From Candidatus Aminicenantota bacterium (GTDB lineage: Bacteria; Acidobacteriota; Aminicenantia; Aminicenantales; Aminicenantaceae): a stretch of 64,000 nt of DNA. The notes below the pieces were generated by a model, which was not told the origin of the DNA, ran no database searches, and saw nothing but the letters and a program-made list of their open reading frames with translations. This document shows, piece after piece, positions 1-9,256 of this stretch. Every line of letters starts with the position of its first letter. Position 1 is the first letter of the stretch. The stretch is taken from NCBI GenBank assembly GCA_016927475.1, contig JAFGMO010000081.1:24943-88942 (forward strand). The letters are read 5' to 3'. The position numbers and the translations under genes were made by a program.

Positions 1-150
1 CTTGAAGCGGGCTTCCGGCGGGTTGAATACAGGTATTTATTTCTGGGCATCAGTGCTATCCACACAGCCCAAAAATAATACAGAAAAATATGTCCATATT
101 ATCCATAAGTCTAACTTGAAAATCACGACCGTTTCTAATATACATGTATT

Positions 151-217
151 ATTCACGAATCTAGGGATTAGACCGGGTCGGTTACCAAATAAGGAAGGCA
201 CAGCCTGATTCGTGAAT
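151..217. repeat. Interspersed palindromic repeat, family 1, copy A
   Basis: An 11-bp perfect inverted repeat, ATTCACGAATC at 151-161 and GATTCGTGAAT at 207-217, brackets a core. Read on the minus strand, the core at 161-183 matches a second copy near 17001-17023 at 19 of 23 positions (CCGACCCGG, then CTA, CCCT and GAT with a few changes). It lies upstream of the SH3/barrel gene and shows no coding character. Its function is unknown; a small non-autonomous repeat is the simplest reading. Confidence 0.6.
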
Positions 218-255
218 GATTTGGGTTTAATTGCTGCTCATAAAAAGGAGGCACA

Positions 256-1521
256 TTGAAAAAAGAACGGACCATATTTTTTTTAATGGGGATTTTATTA
301 TTTTTTTTCATGTTTTTTCCAGCCTTTGTCCGGGCTGAAGGCATCAGTATACAAGTTATTGTTCCCAACGCCGATGTTCATCTGAAACCGGCAGCCGACA
401 GTCTTAAAATCGGTTCTGTTCCTCTGGGTGCCATTCTAACGGCTGAAAAACAAATCGGAGACTGGTTCATGGTCAAACTTCCGCCGGATGAAAACGGAAT
501 CAGTGTGACGGGTTTTATCAATATCCAGTCGGTCGAAGTTCTTTCCGAGGATATCGTGCAGGAAGAACCTGAAGTTCCTCCGGAACCCGCCCCCCCTGTT
601 AGAAAAACAACGCCCCCTCCTCCCCCCCCCACACGCGAGACACTACCTCCGCCTCCCCGCAGAAGCTACACTCCCCCTCCTCCCTTACCTGAACCTTCTT
701 ATTCCCGGTCAGGCCCGACGTTCGGCTTGAGGATCAAAGGAGGAGGGACATACCTCTTCAAAAACGACGTCAATGAAGCCATAGAAGCAGTCTCACAATT
801 TTGGGAAGCCCTGCCTGGTACTACGGTTTACGGCCATTTCAAAGGAGTCCAAATGGGAATCGATGCCTCGGCTGAACTGTTTTTCAATTTCACCCCCAGC
901 TTCGGATTCGGCTTCGGCTGCGGGCTTATTTCCGCCGGCAAAGAATCCACGATTGCAAGCACCTGGGAGTCTTGGTGGGGTCCTCCAAATGAATATGAAG
1001 ACACCTATCATCCTAAATTCAAAACCATACCCTTGTTCTTTAACCTCTACTTCGGTATTCCGGGACCATCGGTTAATATCGTCTTTCACGCAGGTGCCGG
1101 ATACTATATGGGCCAATTCGACTGGAAATACAGTTATATAGATACCGATGATCCAGACGTCTACTACGAAGAAACATGGAGCGCCAAAAAAAACGCCTTC
1201 GGTTTCCAGGCCGGTCTTGACATCGAGCTTAAGCTCGCCCGGTCGTTTGCTTTCATCATCGGTCTTGAAGGACGTTTCGTTAAATTCTCCAATCTATCAG
1301 GTGATTTTTCATGGTTGGATGTTTCTTCCTGGTGGGAAGATTCGGGTACCGCACCGAACCTTACCCTTTGGTACTGTGAATATGATACAGGTGTCGGTAC
1401 TTTTCCCGAGATTTTTTTCAGTGACACAAAACCCTCCGGTCCCGGATATCAAAATGTGCGTGAAGCCGTTATCAACCTCAATGGAATAAGCGCCAAGGTG
1501 GGATTTAAAATATCTATGTAA
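256..1521 (+). CDS. SH3-domain, proline-rich, outer-membrane beta-barrel protein
   Basis: This is a 421-residue exported protein. The TTG start sits a few bases after a strong AAAGGAGG site. A hydrophobic signal peptide covers about residues 5-27. A bacterial SH3-like domain follows at about 30-92, with a DVHLKPAADS turn and a GDWFMVKL strand typical of SH3b folds. A proline-rich linker (about 100-150) and an alternating hydrophobic beta-rich region to the C-terminus look like a small outer-membrane barrel. SH3b domains often bind cell wall, so an envelope tether is plausible but inferred. The linker DNA contains a run of nine C at 622-630, a slippage-prone tract inside the reading frame. The gene converges on the GH63-like gene. 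I recognise no specific family for the barrel. Confidence 0.75.
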   Translation: MKKERTIFFLMGILLFFFMFFPAFVRAEGISIQVIVPNADVHLKPAADSLKIGSVPLGAILTAEKQIGDWFMVKLPPDENGISVTGFINIQSVEVLSEDIVQEEPEVPPEPAPPVRKTTPPPPPPTRETLPPPPRRSYTPPPPLPEPSYSRSGPTFGLRIKGGGTYLFKNDVNEAIEAVSQFWEALPGTTVYGHFKGVQMGIDASAELFFNFTPSFGFGFGCGLISAGKESTIASTWESWWGPPNEYEDTYHPKFKTIPLFFNLYFGIPGPSVNIVFHAGAGYYMGQFDWKYSYIDTDDPDVYYEETWSAKKNAFGFQAGLDIELKLARSFAFIIGLEGRFVKFSNLSGDFSWLDVSSWWEDSGTAPNLTLWYCEYDTGVGTFPEIFFSDTKPSGPGYQNVREAVINLNGISAKVGFKISM

Positions 1522-1527
1522 ATTGTA

Positions 1528-1640
1528 AATATGCTCTCCAAAAGTTAATCACCGCCGGCCAAATTTATGGATAGCTATTTGTAAAATATGCTATCCAAAA
1601 GTTAATCACTGTCGGCTAAATTTATGGATAGCTATTTTTT
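1528..1640. repeat. Two tandem hairpin units (repeat family 2), possible terminator
   Basis: Two tandem units of about 57 bp share AAAGTTAATCAC, then CGGC(C/T)AAATTTATGGATAGC. In the second unit GCTATCCA (1590-1597) pairs perfectly with TGGATAGC (1625-1632) and is followed by TATTTTTT. The first unit has the same stem with one mismatch. The pair lies between convergent genes and overlaps the stop of the minus-strand gene. The T-run suggests a terminator for the plus strand, although the 27-base loop is large. The same loop sequence recurs at 13595 and 52215 inside different stems. Confidence 0.55.
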
Positions 1641-3992
1641 CTTTTCTAAGAGCAATATCATAACACTATGCTCGCCGTCCGGTATACGAATATCTACGGA
1701 TTTTCCCTTAAATATATCCACGCTCTGACCGTCGATCAAAAGCTGGTATTTCCCTTCAAAAAGGAAACGAATTTTAATTTCTCTTTCTTCAAAGGTTTTG
1801 ATTTCGAAAGATATTTCATTCTCTGAGTAAAGAAAATGCCGAAAAACAGCTCCTCCGTTCGCCCTGACAATCTCTTTCCCTTCTTCTTTGAGCTTGATGT
1901 TTTTTCGTGAAACCTCCATGTCATAATGGCGTCCGTGTATGGACAGACGCCTGATTTTTCCCTTGTCATCGGGATTGATCATTCCGAAGCGAAAACCTTC
2001 CCAGGGCGTAAAATCGATATATTCCTCTAAGGCTATTAAAGCGAATAATGGTCCCCAACTCTGGTATCTCTGCCCACCGGCTTCTCCTGTCCGGGAGTCA
2101 AAATTCTCCGGGCAAAGTTGAAAATTCTCCCAACTTCGCATGAAAAGCGAATAGCTTTTATTGGCAAACTCGGAAGCCACTGCGTCAAAATGATAGGCTT
2201 TCAAACCCTGGTATACCAGGTAATTCGTCGGGGGCCAGATGGTTCCTCTCCAATATTGCTGATCTTTAAAACCAGGATCATCCCTGGAAATCGTGGGAAG
2301 GACATATTCCCCCCAATATTCCTTATCGTCAAGCAAACGTTTTATCATGCGGAAAGCCCGTTTTTCATCCGGAATACGGGCAACAAGCGGATAAAAATTG
2401 GAAGCGGCCTTTCGTGTTGAAAAGCGTCCGTTCCAGTAGCGGTCAAAATAAAATCCTTCCGTCTCATCCCAGAGATGTTGATTGATAAGGCTTTTCATAT
2501 GTTCATATTCGGCCTTATGTGTCCTGCTTTCATCTTTCAATCCGATAACGGCGCAAATCTCGGCGAGGCACCAGGCATCCAGGGCGTAAAGACAATTGAG
2601 GTCAAGACAGTTCATATTCAAAGTCCCGCTTTTTTCAAAAAAAAGCGTATCATCCCAATTGGGAAGGTCATCCATCCCTGATTCCCACATAGACCTTTGT
2701 TTTCCGGAAGCTTCATCTTCCCAGCTCGGTACGAAGGAAGGGATCAGCTCCGCATCCGATCCCCATTCCAGCAGTCCGTCTCCATTTCCATCACGTCGAA
2801 CACGCCTTCCGCTTTTTCCCGCTCTCCAGAAAGCATGCCATTTTTTCAGAAAAGGATACGCCTCCTTGAGAAAATCAATGTCGCCCATCCTCTGAAAAAG
2901 CTTCAAAACCACAAAAGCTCCCACGGGCGGCTGAGAACGGTCGGCCGACCCGGAAAATCTTCCTCTCCAATTGGGGATGTTTCCATTCGGATATTGTGTT
3001 TCCAGGACAGACCGAACGATATCCTTGGCATGTTTTGTGCTCTCGACAGCGACCTCCAGAGCATTAAAAAAGGAATCCCATTCAAAAATCGTCCAGTGGT
3101 CATCCCCTCCGCCCGGACGGGGAAAAATCCATCTTCTTCCGGCGGGCGTATACATTCTGTGTTTATCCGGTTGGTAAAGTGACATCCAGAACAAGTTATT
3201 GGTGATCGCCTCAGCAACTCCTTCATAGAGGTTATCAATATGTACCCGGGCTTTTATATATCTCTGTTTTTTCTCCTCAATAAGAGACGCGATGGATCTT
3301 CTGTTTTTATAACGGTAAAGGTGATTCTCGAGGATTTTTCTGTCTTCATGTATCCCTGCAGCGAAATAGATTTCCCGCTCTTTCTTCATGGGAAAATTCA
3401 GGCTGAGTTCATTCTCGCTTTGAGAAGAAAAAACCGTCCCTTTTCTGTCCGTCCAGAGAAGGTAATGATATCCGCTGTCTCCCGGTCCCCGGCCATAGAC
3501 CTGGCCGTCTTCCAATAATAAATATTTACCCTCAATTTCCCAAGGAAAATAATGCACCATTCGGCAGTCGACATATTTAGGGGCTTTAATCCGTCCAATT
3601 ACGGTTCGTTCATCCTGTCTTGACCACTCAAAAACAAGAGTATCGGAACCGGAAGCAGGTTTAATCATAACGGGTGTTTTAGCCCTCATGTTAAAAGGAA
3701 GACTCAAGTCAAACTTAAGAAGAGCGTATTGTCCATCCGGAGAATGAGGTCCCACCTCGGAAACGAGAAAAAGCATATCCATCCCGTCCGCCGTCCCGTT
3801 TCCCTTGGCAATCTTCAGCCGGAAAGCAAAAACATGGTTCTTTTGAGGAGCAAAGACCAAGCCGCACCAGGCAGCGTTATCCAGAGCTCCGATATAAACA
3901 TCCTTCCATGGATAATAAATTTCCGCCTTTATAAAAGAAGCCGCAAGGAAAAAAAAACCCACCGCAACCAGGTGACGGCGTTTATCATTCAT
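1632..3992 (-). CDS. Exported GH63-like alpha-glycosidase
   Basis: This 786-residue protein has an N-terminal signal peptide (residues 1-23, hydrophobic VAVGFFFLAASF), so it acts in the periplasm or outside the cell. An N-terminal beta-rich region is followed by an (alpha/alpha)6 toroid of the GH63/GH37 type. Supporting motifs are EWDSFFNAL near residue 305, a DGNGDGLLEWGSD calcium-like loop near 400, and QYWRGTIWPPTNY near 577, the usual substrate-cleft motif of mannosylglycerate hydrolase and trehalase-like enzymes. Family members cleave alpha-glucosides, mannosylglycerate or glucosylglycerate; the substrate here cannot be told from sequence. The start has only a weak ribosome site (GGATG). 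Its stop overlaps the family-2 repeat. Class assignment is fairly secure; specificity is not. Confidence 0.8.
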   Translation of the reverse strand: MNDKRRHLVAVGFFFLAASFIKAEIYYPWKDVYIGALDNAAWCGLVFAPQKNHVFAFRLKIAKGNGTADGMDMLFLVSEVGPHSPDGQYALLKFDLSLPFNMRAKTPVMIKPASGSDTLVFEWSRQDERTVIGRIKAPKYVDCRMVHYFPWEIEGKYLLLEDGQVYGRGPGDSGYHYLLWTDRKGTVFSSQSENELSLNFPMKKEREIYFAAGIHEDRKILENHLYRYKNRRSIASLIEEKKQRYIKARVHIDNLYEGVAEAITNNLFWMSLYQPDKHRMYTPAGRRWIFPRPGGGDDHWTIFEWDSFFNALEVAVESTKHAKDIVRSVLETQYPNGNIPNWRGRFSGSADRSQPPVGAFVVLKLFQRMGDIDFLKEAYPFLKKWHAFWRAGKSGRRVRRDGNGDGLLEWGSDAELIPSFVPSWEDEASGKQRSMWESGMDDLPNWDDTLFFEKSGTLNMNCLDLNCLYALDAWCLAEICAVIGLKDESRTHKAEYEHMKSLINQHLWDETEGFYFDRYWNGRFSTRKAASNFYPLVARIPDEKRAFRMIKRLLDDKEYWGEYVLPTISRDDPGFKDQQYWRGTIWPPTNYLVYQGLKAYHFDAVASEFANKSYSLFMRSWENFQLCPENFDSRTGEAGGQRYQSWGPLFALIALEEYIDFTPWEGFRFGMINPDDKGKIRRLSIHGRHYDMEVSRKNIKLKEEGKEIVRANGGAVFRHFLYSENEISFEIKTFEEREIKIRFLFEGKYQLLIDGQSVDIFKGKSVDIRIPDGEHSVMILLLEKKK

Positions 3993-4073
3993 ATTTCACA
4001 TCCATGTGTAATTTAAGGGAAATTCCTTTTGAAATCAATATTTCATATTTGTAGATATAATTGCAGACAGGAT

Positions 4074-5096
4074 TTACTTGGCCAAACGTTCAATCCCGTA
4101 TTTTTTGGCCCAGGATAAAACTTCCCTGTATTCCTTTCTTGTGATTCTTCGTGAAATTTTTTCAAATTCCCTTGCTCTGTGCTCAGGACGGTACTGACGC
4201 ATGATATTCACATAGGTCTGTTTGGGAAACCGGTCGGATATAAATTTTAAAATGTATTGGCTCCCCGCCATCTTATTGGGCAAAATAAGATGCCTTATCA
4301 TCAATCCTTTTATGGCCACACCCGAACGTCCGGTTTTTAAAATCCCCACCTGCCTTTCCATTTCTAAAAGCGCCAAGCGCGCATAATAAGGATAATTATA
4401 AGCCTCATCCGAATACCTTGCGGCATAGGCTGGATGCCAGTATTTGAAATCAGGGAGGTAAATATCGATGATTCCATCGAGAAGCTTTAGGACTTCCACT
4501 TTTTCATATCCTCCCGTGTTGTAAACCAATGGAATATGAAGCCCCTGCTGAACAGCCAAGTGAAGAGCAGATACTATATTGGGCAGGTAGTGGGTGGGAG
4601 TTACCAGGTTGATGTTATGGCAGCCGATATCCTGTAACTTCAGCATGGTTTGGGCCAATCTCTCGTCGGGAACCTCGATTCCTTCTCCCTGGATGCTTAT
4701 CTGGTAGTTCTGGCAGTAAATACAACGCAAACCACAGTTTGAAAAAAAGATCGTTCCCGACCCTTTCCTCCCCACCAGCGGAGCCTCCTCTCCAAAATGA
4801 GGAAAAGCACTTGAAATTTTTACCCGTTCTCCAGCATTGCATTTCCCGATTTCCCCATGAGTCCGGTCAACACGGCAGTCTCTGGGACAAAGGCTGCAGG
4901 ATTCATACTGCCGGACAAGCTCTTCGGCCCTTTTTTTGAGTACACCTTTTTCAGCCAACTGAAGATAAGATGGATATCGCCCGGAGGATTCATCAGGATT
5001 TATTGACCCGTTTTTCTTTCCCTGCAAAATATCAGAAAATAGTTCCAGGCCCCCGGCTGATAAAAGAAATTTCAAGAAATTTCTTCGATTCGACAA
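4074..5096 (-). CDS. PflX-like radical SAM protein with Tat-type N-terminus
   Basis: This 340-residue protein is a COG1313/PflX-type member of the radical SAM superfamily. The N-terminal cysteine pattern CSLCPRDC plus GKCNAGE at about 70-98, and the radical SAM motif CGLRCIYCQN around residue 127, are classic for this group, which resembles pyruvate-formate-lyase activase. The TTG start follows AAGGAGAACAGGAT at good spacing. The first 25 residues contain NRRNFLKFLLSAGG, a twin-arginine-like export signal, which is odd for an oxygen-sensitive iron-sulfur enzyme. A tract of eight C (G on the coding strand) lies about 70 bp upstream at 5162-5169. The substrate is unknown. It is probably co-oriented with the aminotransferase genes upstream. 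Confidence 0.8.
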   Translation of the reverse strand: MSNRRNFLKFLLSAGGLELFSDILQGKKNGSINPDESSGRYPSYLQLAEKGVLKKRAEELVRQYESCSLCPRDCRVDRTHGEIGKCNAGERVKISSAFPHFGEEAPLVGRKGSGTIFFSNCGLRCIYCQNYQISIQGEGIEVPDERLAQTMLKLQDIGCHNINLVTPTHYLPNIVSALHLAVQQGLHIPLVYNTGGYEKVEVLKLLDGIIDIYLPDFKYWHPAYAARYSDEAYNYPYYARLALLEMERQVGILKTGRSGVAIKGLMIRHLILPNKMAGSQYILKFISDRFPKQTYVNIMRQYRPEHRAREFEKISRRITRKEYREVLSWAKKYGIERLAK

Positions 5097-5203
5097 ATCC
5101 TGTTCTCCTTCGGCTTCTGTCCGTTTTTTTGCAAACCGTTAAACCCGGACAAAAGTTTAATCCCCCCCCTAATAATACGCCGCTTTTATTAAGGAATCAA
5201 AAA

Positions 5204-6418
5204 TTATTCGCCATCCGGCGAAGCTTCCTTATAAGCACCCGAGGCGACTATGTCATCAATCTCGCTGAAAAACATCTTGATTTCCTCTGGACGATTGTAG
5301 AAATGAGGCGCAACCCGAATCGTATCCGGTTCTTTTATTCCACCTTTCCGGAAATCCACAATATATTTTCGCTGGGATAAGACCTGTTGGACGGCACCTC
5401 CATGAGGCACATCTATAGATACAGCACCAGCTCGTTTTTCTTTGTCTTCTGGAGTATAAATTCCGTATCCCCGGGCCAAAGCCTCATCAAATATTTTATC
5501 CGTGAGGAAAAGGGAATTTTTACGGATTTGATCGATTCCGATATTGTGGATGATCTCCAGGCCTGCCTTAGCCGTATAAAAACAAGGAATACACGGTGTT
5601 CCCGACATAAACCGGTAGGAACCGTGCATGTACTCCATATCCGTTGAAAAATTGAAAGGATCTTTATGGGCAAACCATCCCGTCAAACCGGGCTCAACCT
5701 CACTCGACAGGCCGGGCCGAACGTATAAAAAAGCATTTCCAGGTCCACCGCAAAGCCATTTGAGACAGCCACCAATGTAAAAATCAGTTCCGATATCCTG
5801 AACATCAACCTCAATAACGCCTGGGGCATGATAGCCGTCTATTATGGATAAAGCTCCTACTTCCCTGGCCTTGCGGCATATGGACTTGACATCTTGAATG
5901 GCCGCCGATTTAAAAAAAACATGTGAAGTCGAAACAATCAATGTTTCATCATCCAGATGCTGGATAATTTCATCCGAATCAACAAATGAATGTGATGATC
6001 CCGGGATCATATTGACTGTCCATCCCATTGTTTCAGCAATACTCCTTATTGCATAAATAGTCGATGGAAAATCTTTTTCGCTGACAACGACCTTTTTTCG
6101 ATTTCCACCATCATCACGGAACCTGCTCGAGAGTGCCATCCATTGAGCTGTTGTCGCGTTTGGCATCATGGTTACTGTGTCGGGAGGAGCATTCAATAAT
6201 ACGGCAATGCTGTCTCCCACCTTCCGGGCCATTTCCCACCACTCTTTTTCCCATGCTTCTACTCCCCATTCCGCCCAAAGCTTATAATATCTCTCCAGTT
6301 CTAAGGCTGCTGTTTGCGGAACCGCACCAAGAGAATTGCTAATAAGATAGACACATTTCTCCAGTATCGGGAAATTCCCTCTTATCACATCCAGGTCTTT
6401 TTCAATTGTCCATGTCAC
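5204..6418 (-). CDS. Class V PLP aminotransferase / kynureninase-like
   Basis: This 404-residue fold-type I PLP enzyme begins at a GTG with GGAG seven bases upstream. The PLP-binding lysine is in GGCLKWLCGG (about residue 219), preceded by the cofactor aspartate in LSIIDGYHAPG. The pattern matches class V aminotransferases related to kynureninase, isopenicillin-N epimerase and cysteine-desulfurase-like enzymes. No signal peptide is visible, so it should be cytosolic, unlike its upstream neighbour. It lies 36 bp downstream of a second class V enzyme with a Tat signal and is probably co-transcribed with it. The true substrate cannot be assigned; an amino-acid lyase or epimerase is as likely as a transaminase. 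Confidence 0.75.
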   Translation of the reverse strand: MTWTIEKDLDVIRGNFPILEKCVYLISNSLGAVPQTAALELERYYKLWAEWGVEAWEKEWWEMARKVGDSIAVLLNAPPDTVTMMPNATTAQWMALSSRFRDDGGNRKKVVVSEKDFPSTIYAIRSIAETMGWTVNMIPGSSHSFVDSDEIIQHLDDETLIVSTSHVFFKSAAIQDVKSICRKAREVGALSIIDGYHAPGVIEVDVQDIGTDFYIGGCLKWLCGGPGNAFLYVRPGLSSEVEPGLTGWFAHKDPFNFSTDMEYMHGSYRFMSGTPCIPCFYTAKAGLEIIHNIGIDQIRKNSLFLTDKIFDEALARGYGIYTPEDKEKRAGAVSIDVPHGGAVQQVLSQRKYIVDFRKGGIKEPDTIRVAPHFYNRPEEIKMFFSEIDDIVASGAYKEASPDGE

Positions 6419-6454
6419 TTTATAACTCCGATCTTAAAAAAACAGGACTCCGCG

Positions 6455-7780
6455 TCAACCGGAAATCCCATTTCGAATATAGTACTCTACCGCTTCGATG
6501 AAAATATTCAATTCGCGCAAGGTTGTATATATGCTCGGAGTAACCCTCATAGCTGTTATGTCGGCCTTTCCTTTTTCAGGATGCGGCACCCCGACGCATA
6601 TCGTGTAAATTTTGTGCTTATCGAACAAGGTTTTGCTGAGAAGCCCCATATCCATTTTTTCAACGAGAAATGTCCCGATGCCGCAGGATTGAGCCGGGTC
6701 ATAGGATGTCAGAATTTTAACTCCGGGAAGTTTTTCCAATTTTTTGGCCCAATAGTCTCTCAGGTAGCGGAGCCGCTCTTCCTTCCTTCCCGGTCCTATT
6801 CCGTGATGGAATGTCAAAGCATCAGCAACAGCCAACTCTAAGTATTCCGGCCGTGTGCCGATATGTTCGAATTTCCTAATATCATCTCCCTTTGGGTTCG
6901 GTGCCGGAAAAAGAGGCCAGATTTTTTTGATCTTTTCCTTCTTGACATAAAGAAAACCGGTGCCGACAGGAGCCATCATCCATTTATGAAGATTCCCTCC
7001 ATAAATATCACAATCCAGATCTTTTTGACTGAAAACAAAATGGCCGAATGCATGAGCTCCGTCTATGGCCACCTCAATATTTTTTTCCCTGGCTACCCGG
7101 CAGATATCTTTTATAGGGAAAATTTGACCCGTCAAGTTGGTTATATGGCAAACCAGAATAAGCCGGGTTCGCGAGGTTATGTTCTCTTCAAAAAGATCGA
7201 CGAGTTCCTTTAAATTTTTTGGGGGATATTTAAAAGAAAAAGTTTTAACCTTGACACCCTCCCGCATTTCTCTTTGAAAAAGAGCATTTTTCATGGATGG
7301 ATAATCGTGTGTCGTCGTCAACACCTCATCTCCCTGCTTAAGATCGATTCCCATCAGGGGAATATGCATGGATTCGGTTACATTTCGGGTGATGGCGATT
7401 TCCTCAGGACTGCATCCGAATGTATCGGCAAGTCTTTTTCGAATCAATTCACGACGAGGACGCAGAACTCTCCAGAGGTTGTAAGGGGGAGCTCCGTTCG
7501 AAAAATCCAGATATCTGTGAACAGCATCCATGACAGCTTCCGGGGCAGGATGGACACCCCCGTTATTCAGGTTGATGATACTTCTGTCGATATCAAAAGC
7601 TTGCTGTATCTTAAACCAAAAATCCTCATCCCGGGCGATTTCAGCATCGGAAACATGGGCGGATTTTTCTGTATATTTCTCTATATCAGCCTGAACGGAT
7701 TTTATTGAAACACCCAGCAAACCCAGGCTTCCCATACCCGCACTCATTTTTTTTAAAAAAGTTCTCCGGCTTGTTTGCAT
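6455..7780 (-). CDS. Tat-exported class V aminotransferase (isopenicillin-N epimerase-like)
   Basis: This 441-residue PLP enzyme starts after a clear GGAGGTG site. The N-terminus SRRTFLKKMSAGMGSLG is a good twin-arginine signal, giving export of a folded PLP protein to the periplasm. The catalytic core contains the cofactor Asp and His in VAIDGAHAFGH and the Schiff-base lysine in GGNLHKWMMAP. Isopenicillin-N epimerase-like proteins with Tat signals are common in environmental anaerobes, but their substrates are unknown. It is followed by a related cytosolic enzyme, which suggests duplication and compartment split. Upstream on the same strand lies the reductive-dehalogenase-like gene (58-bp gap), so one operon may hold all four minus-strand genes. 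Confidence 0.8.
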   Translation of the reverse strand: MQTSRRTFLKKMSAGMGSLGLLGVSIKSVQADIEKYTEKSAHVSDAEIARDEDFWFKIQQAFDIDRSIINLNNGGVHPAPEAVMDAVHRYLDFSNGAPPYNLWRVLRPRRELIRKRLADTFGCSPEEIAITRNVTESMHIPLMGIDLKQGDEVLTTTHDYPSMKNALFQREMREGVKVKTFSFKYPPKNLKELVDLFEENITSRTRLILVCHITNLTGQIFPIKDICRVAREKNIEVAIDGAHAFGHFVFSQKDLDCDIYGGNLHKWMMAPVGTGFLYVKKEKIKKIWPLFPAPNPKGDDIRKFEHIGTRPEYLELAVADALTFHHGIGPGRKEERLRYLRDYWAKKLEKLPGVKILTSYDPAQSCGIGTFLVEKMDMGLLSKTLFDKHKIYTICVGVPHPEKGKADITAMRVTPSIYTTLRELNIFIEAVEYYIRNGISG

Positions 7781-7838
7781 TTTTCACCTCCCGATTCGTT
7801 TTATTAATATAAGCTTTTTTTCCAAAAAAGGTATTATT

Positions 7839-9191
7839 TTATAGAGGAGATTTTTTTCTAATGGGATGTTTTCCATAGAAAAAATCATCTCCCTTTACCA
7901 GCAGTGGTTGTATCCAGCGCGATGATAACGCCATCCATCTGATGATTCCATGAAAAAAGTTGTCCGGTTTGCTGAAAGGACAGGTTAATATGCATGTCGA
8001 ACAATCCGTTCCCACCTTCCTCCAGTAATAGTAGCATTTTTCCCTTTCGATGACCCACTTTTCGACACCATTCTCCACTGCTTTTCCATTCTCAGGAATG
8101 GCTCGCCCCGGACAGTTCAAGGCGCATTTTCGGCATCTTTCACAAAAATCCTGAATACCCCAAACCCGCGGCCCTGTGGGAACTAGAGGAATATCCGTTG
8201 TAATTAATCCCAGACGAATTCGAGGTCCCAACCGGGGATGGACAAGTATTCCCACTCTACCCAATTCACCCAAACCGGCTTTCCAGGCCATCGGCGTGAC
8301 CATAGCTTGATAATTGCTTCCCGCAATATGAGCTCTGGCATTATACCCCAACCGTCGTATAAGCCCTGCACAGACAATGCCTATATGCGCGATTTCAAGG
8401 TAACATTTCGCCGTTTCCACGACAACCGGCGCCTCGGGAGCGCATGAAATCATGCCAAAATCTTTTTCTATGACAAAAACGACAGCATACTTATGTTGAT
8501 TGACAATTCTGCTTCCGTATTCTTCAGGTCCCCTTCCCACATGGGAGTAAATGTACTTTTGATCCAGAAGACAAACCCCGCTGTCAACCGCCCCTAAATA
8601 TTTCAATACTTTTTTCACATATTTTGTAAAATCTTCCGCTGTAACGGGTGTTTTTTTCGTCGCTTTATCTCCATCGACTAAGGTCAATTGTTGTTCCAGA
8701 AAATCAAACTCCGCAGCCGCTAAATTAAAAAGATAGGGATCTTTTCTAATATGATCCGGCGTCAGGATATCAGGTCTTTTCCTTATCTTATCATCACCCG
8801 CTTTTCTCTCGGGAAAACGTTTATAGTAGTTGTTGTATTTTTCGGTCCCTTTTTCCAGTTCAAACCTAGCAAAAATGATATCTCTCTGGTCTATTTTTTT
8901 TATTTCTGAACGAATGGATATTGAGGATTTAGGTTTAGGGGAAAGAAAAAACAAAAGAATCCCAATCATAAAAACGAAGAACATCCCGGCAAAAACTACG
9001 GTCCTTACTGGTTCCCCGGATAAATAAACAAGGACATTTACGGCAATAAGAAAAATGAATATTAAACCGCTTCGACGGAAGGCACGGTATTCTTTCTCCG
9101 CAAGGCTCGTTATACAAAAAATAAAAAGAAAGCCGGTCAGGCAGAGAAAAACCAACTCCCCTGCAATAATCCAAAAGAATGTAATTGTCAT
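7839..9191 (-). CDS. Membrane-anchored reductive-dehalogenase-like 4Fe-4S protein
   Basis: This 450-residue protein has three hydrophobic N-terminal segments (about 4-30, 40-60 and 65-86), then a soluble domain of the reductive dehalogenase / epoxyqueuosine reductase superfamily. Diagnostic features are GLGELGRVG and TTDIPLVPTGP, a complete CxxCxxCxxxCP ferredoxin motif (CERCRKCALNCP) and a second set, EKCYYYW plus CSTCILTCP. Classical RdhA proteins are Tat exported and use a separate RdhB anchor. Here the anchor seems to be fused at the N-terminus and no twin-arginine motif is present, so the side of the membrane is uncertain. A corrinoid cofactor is expected from the family but cannot be seen directly. 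No clear ribosome site precedes the ATG. Dehalogenation activity should not be assumed. Confidence 0.75.
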   Translation of the reverse strand: MTITFFWIIAGELVFLCLTGFLFIFCITSLAEKEYRAFRRSGLIFIFLIAVNVLVYLSGEPVRTVVFAGMFFVFMIGILLFFLSPKPKSSISIRSEIKKIDQRDIIFARFELEKGTEKYNNYYKRFPERKAGDDKIRKRPDILTPDHIRKDPYLFNLAAAEFDFLEQQLTLVDGDKATKKTPVTAEDFTKYVKKVLKYLGAVDSGVCLLDQKYIYSHVGRGPEEYGSRIVNQHKYAVVFVIEKDFGMISCAPEAPVVVETAKCYLEIAHIGIVCAGLIRRLGYNARAHIAGSNYQAMVTPMAWKAGLGELGRVGILVHPRLGPRIRLGLITTDIPLVPTGPRVWGIQDFCERCRKCALNCPGRAIPENGKAVENGVEKWVIEREKCYYYWRKVGTDCSTCILTCPFSKPDNFFHGIIRWMALSSRWIQPLLVKGDDFFYGKHPIRKKSPL

Positions 9192-9256
9192 GAAAAGAAA
9201 TCAGGCTATAAAAATAATAAGGATTTGTCAATCATTTCGAGTAGAGGGACATTCCC

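Noticed and set aside
2..208. Open frame at the left window edge (TTG start)
   Set aside because: No ribosome site, no recognisable domain, and it runs through repeat copy A; it is most likely chance.
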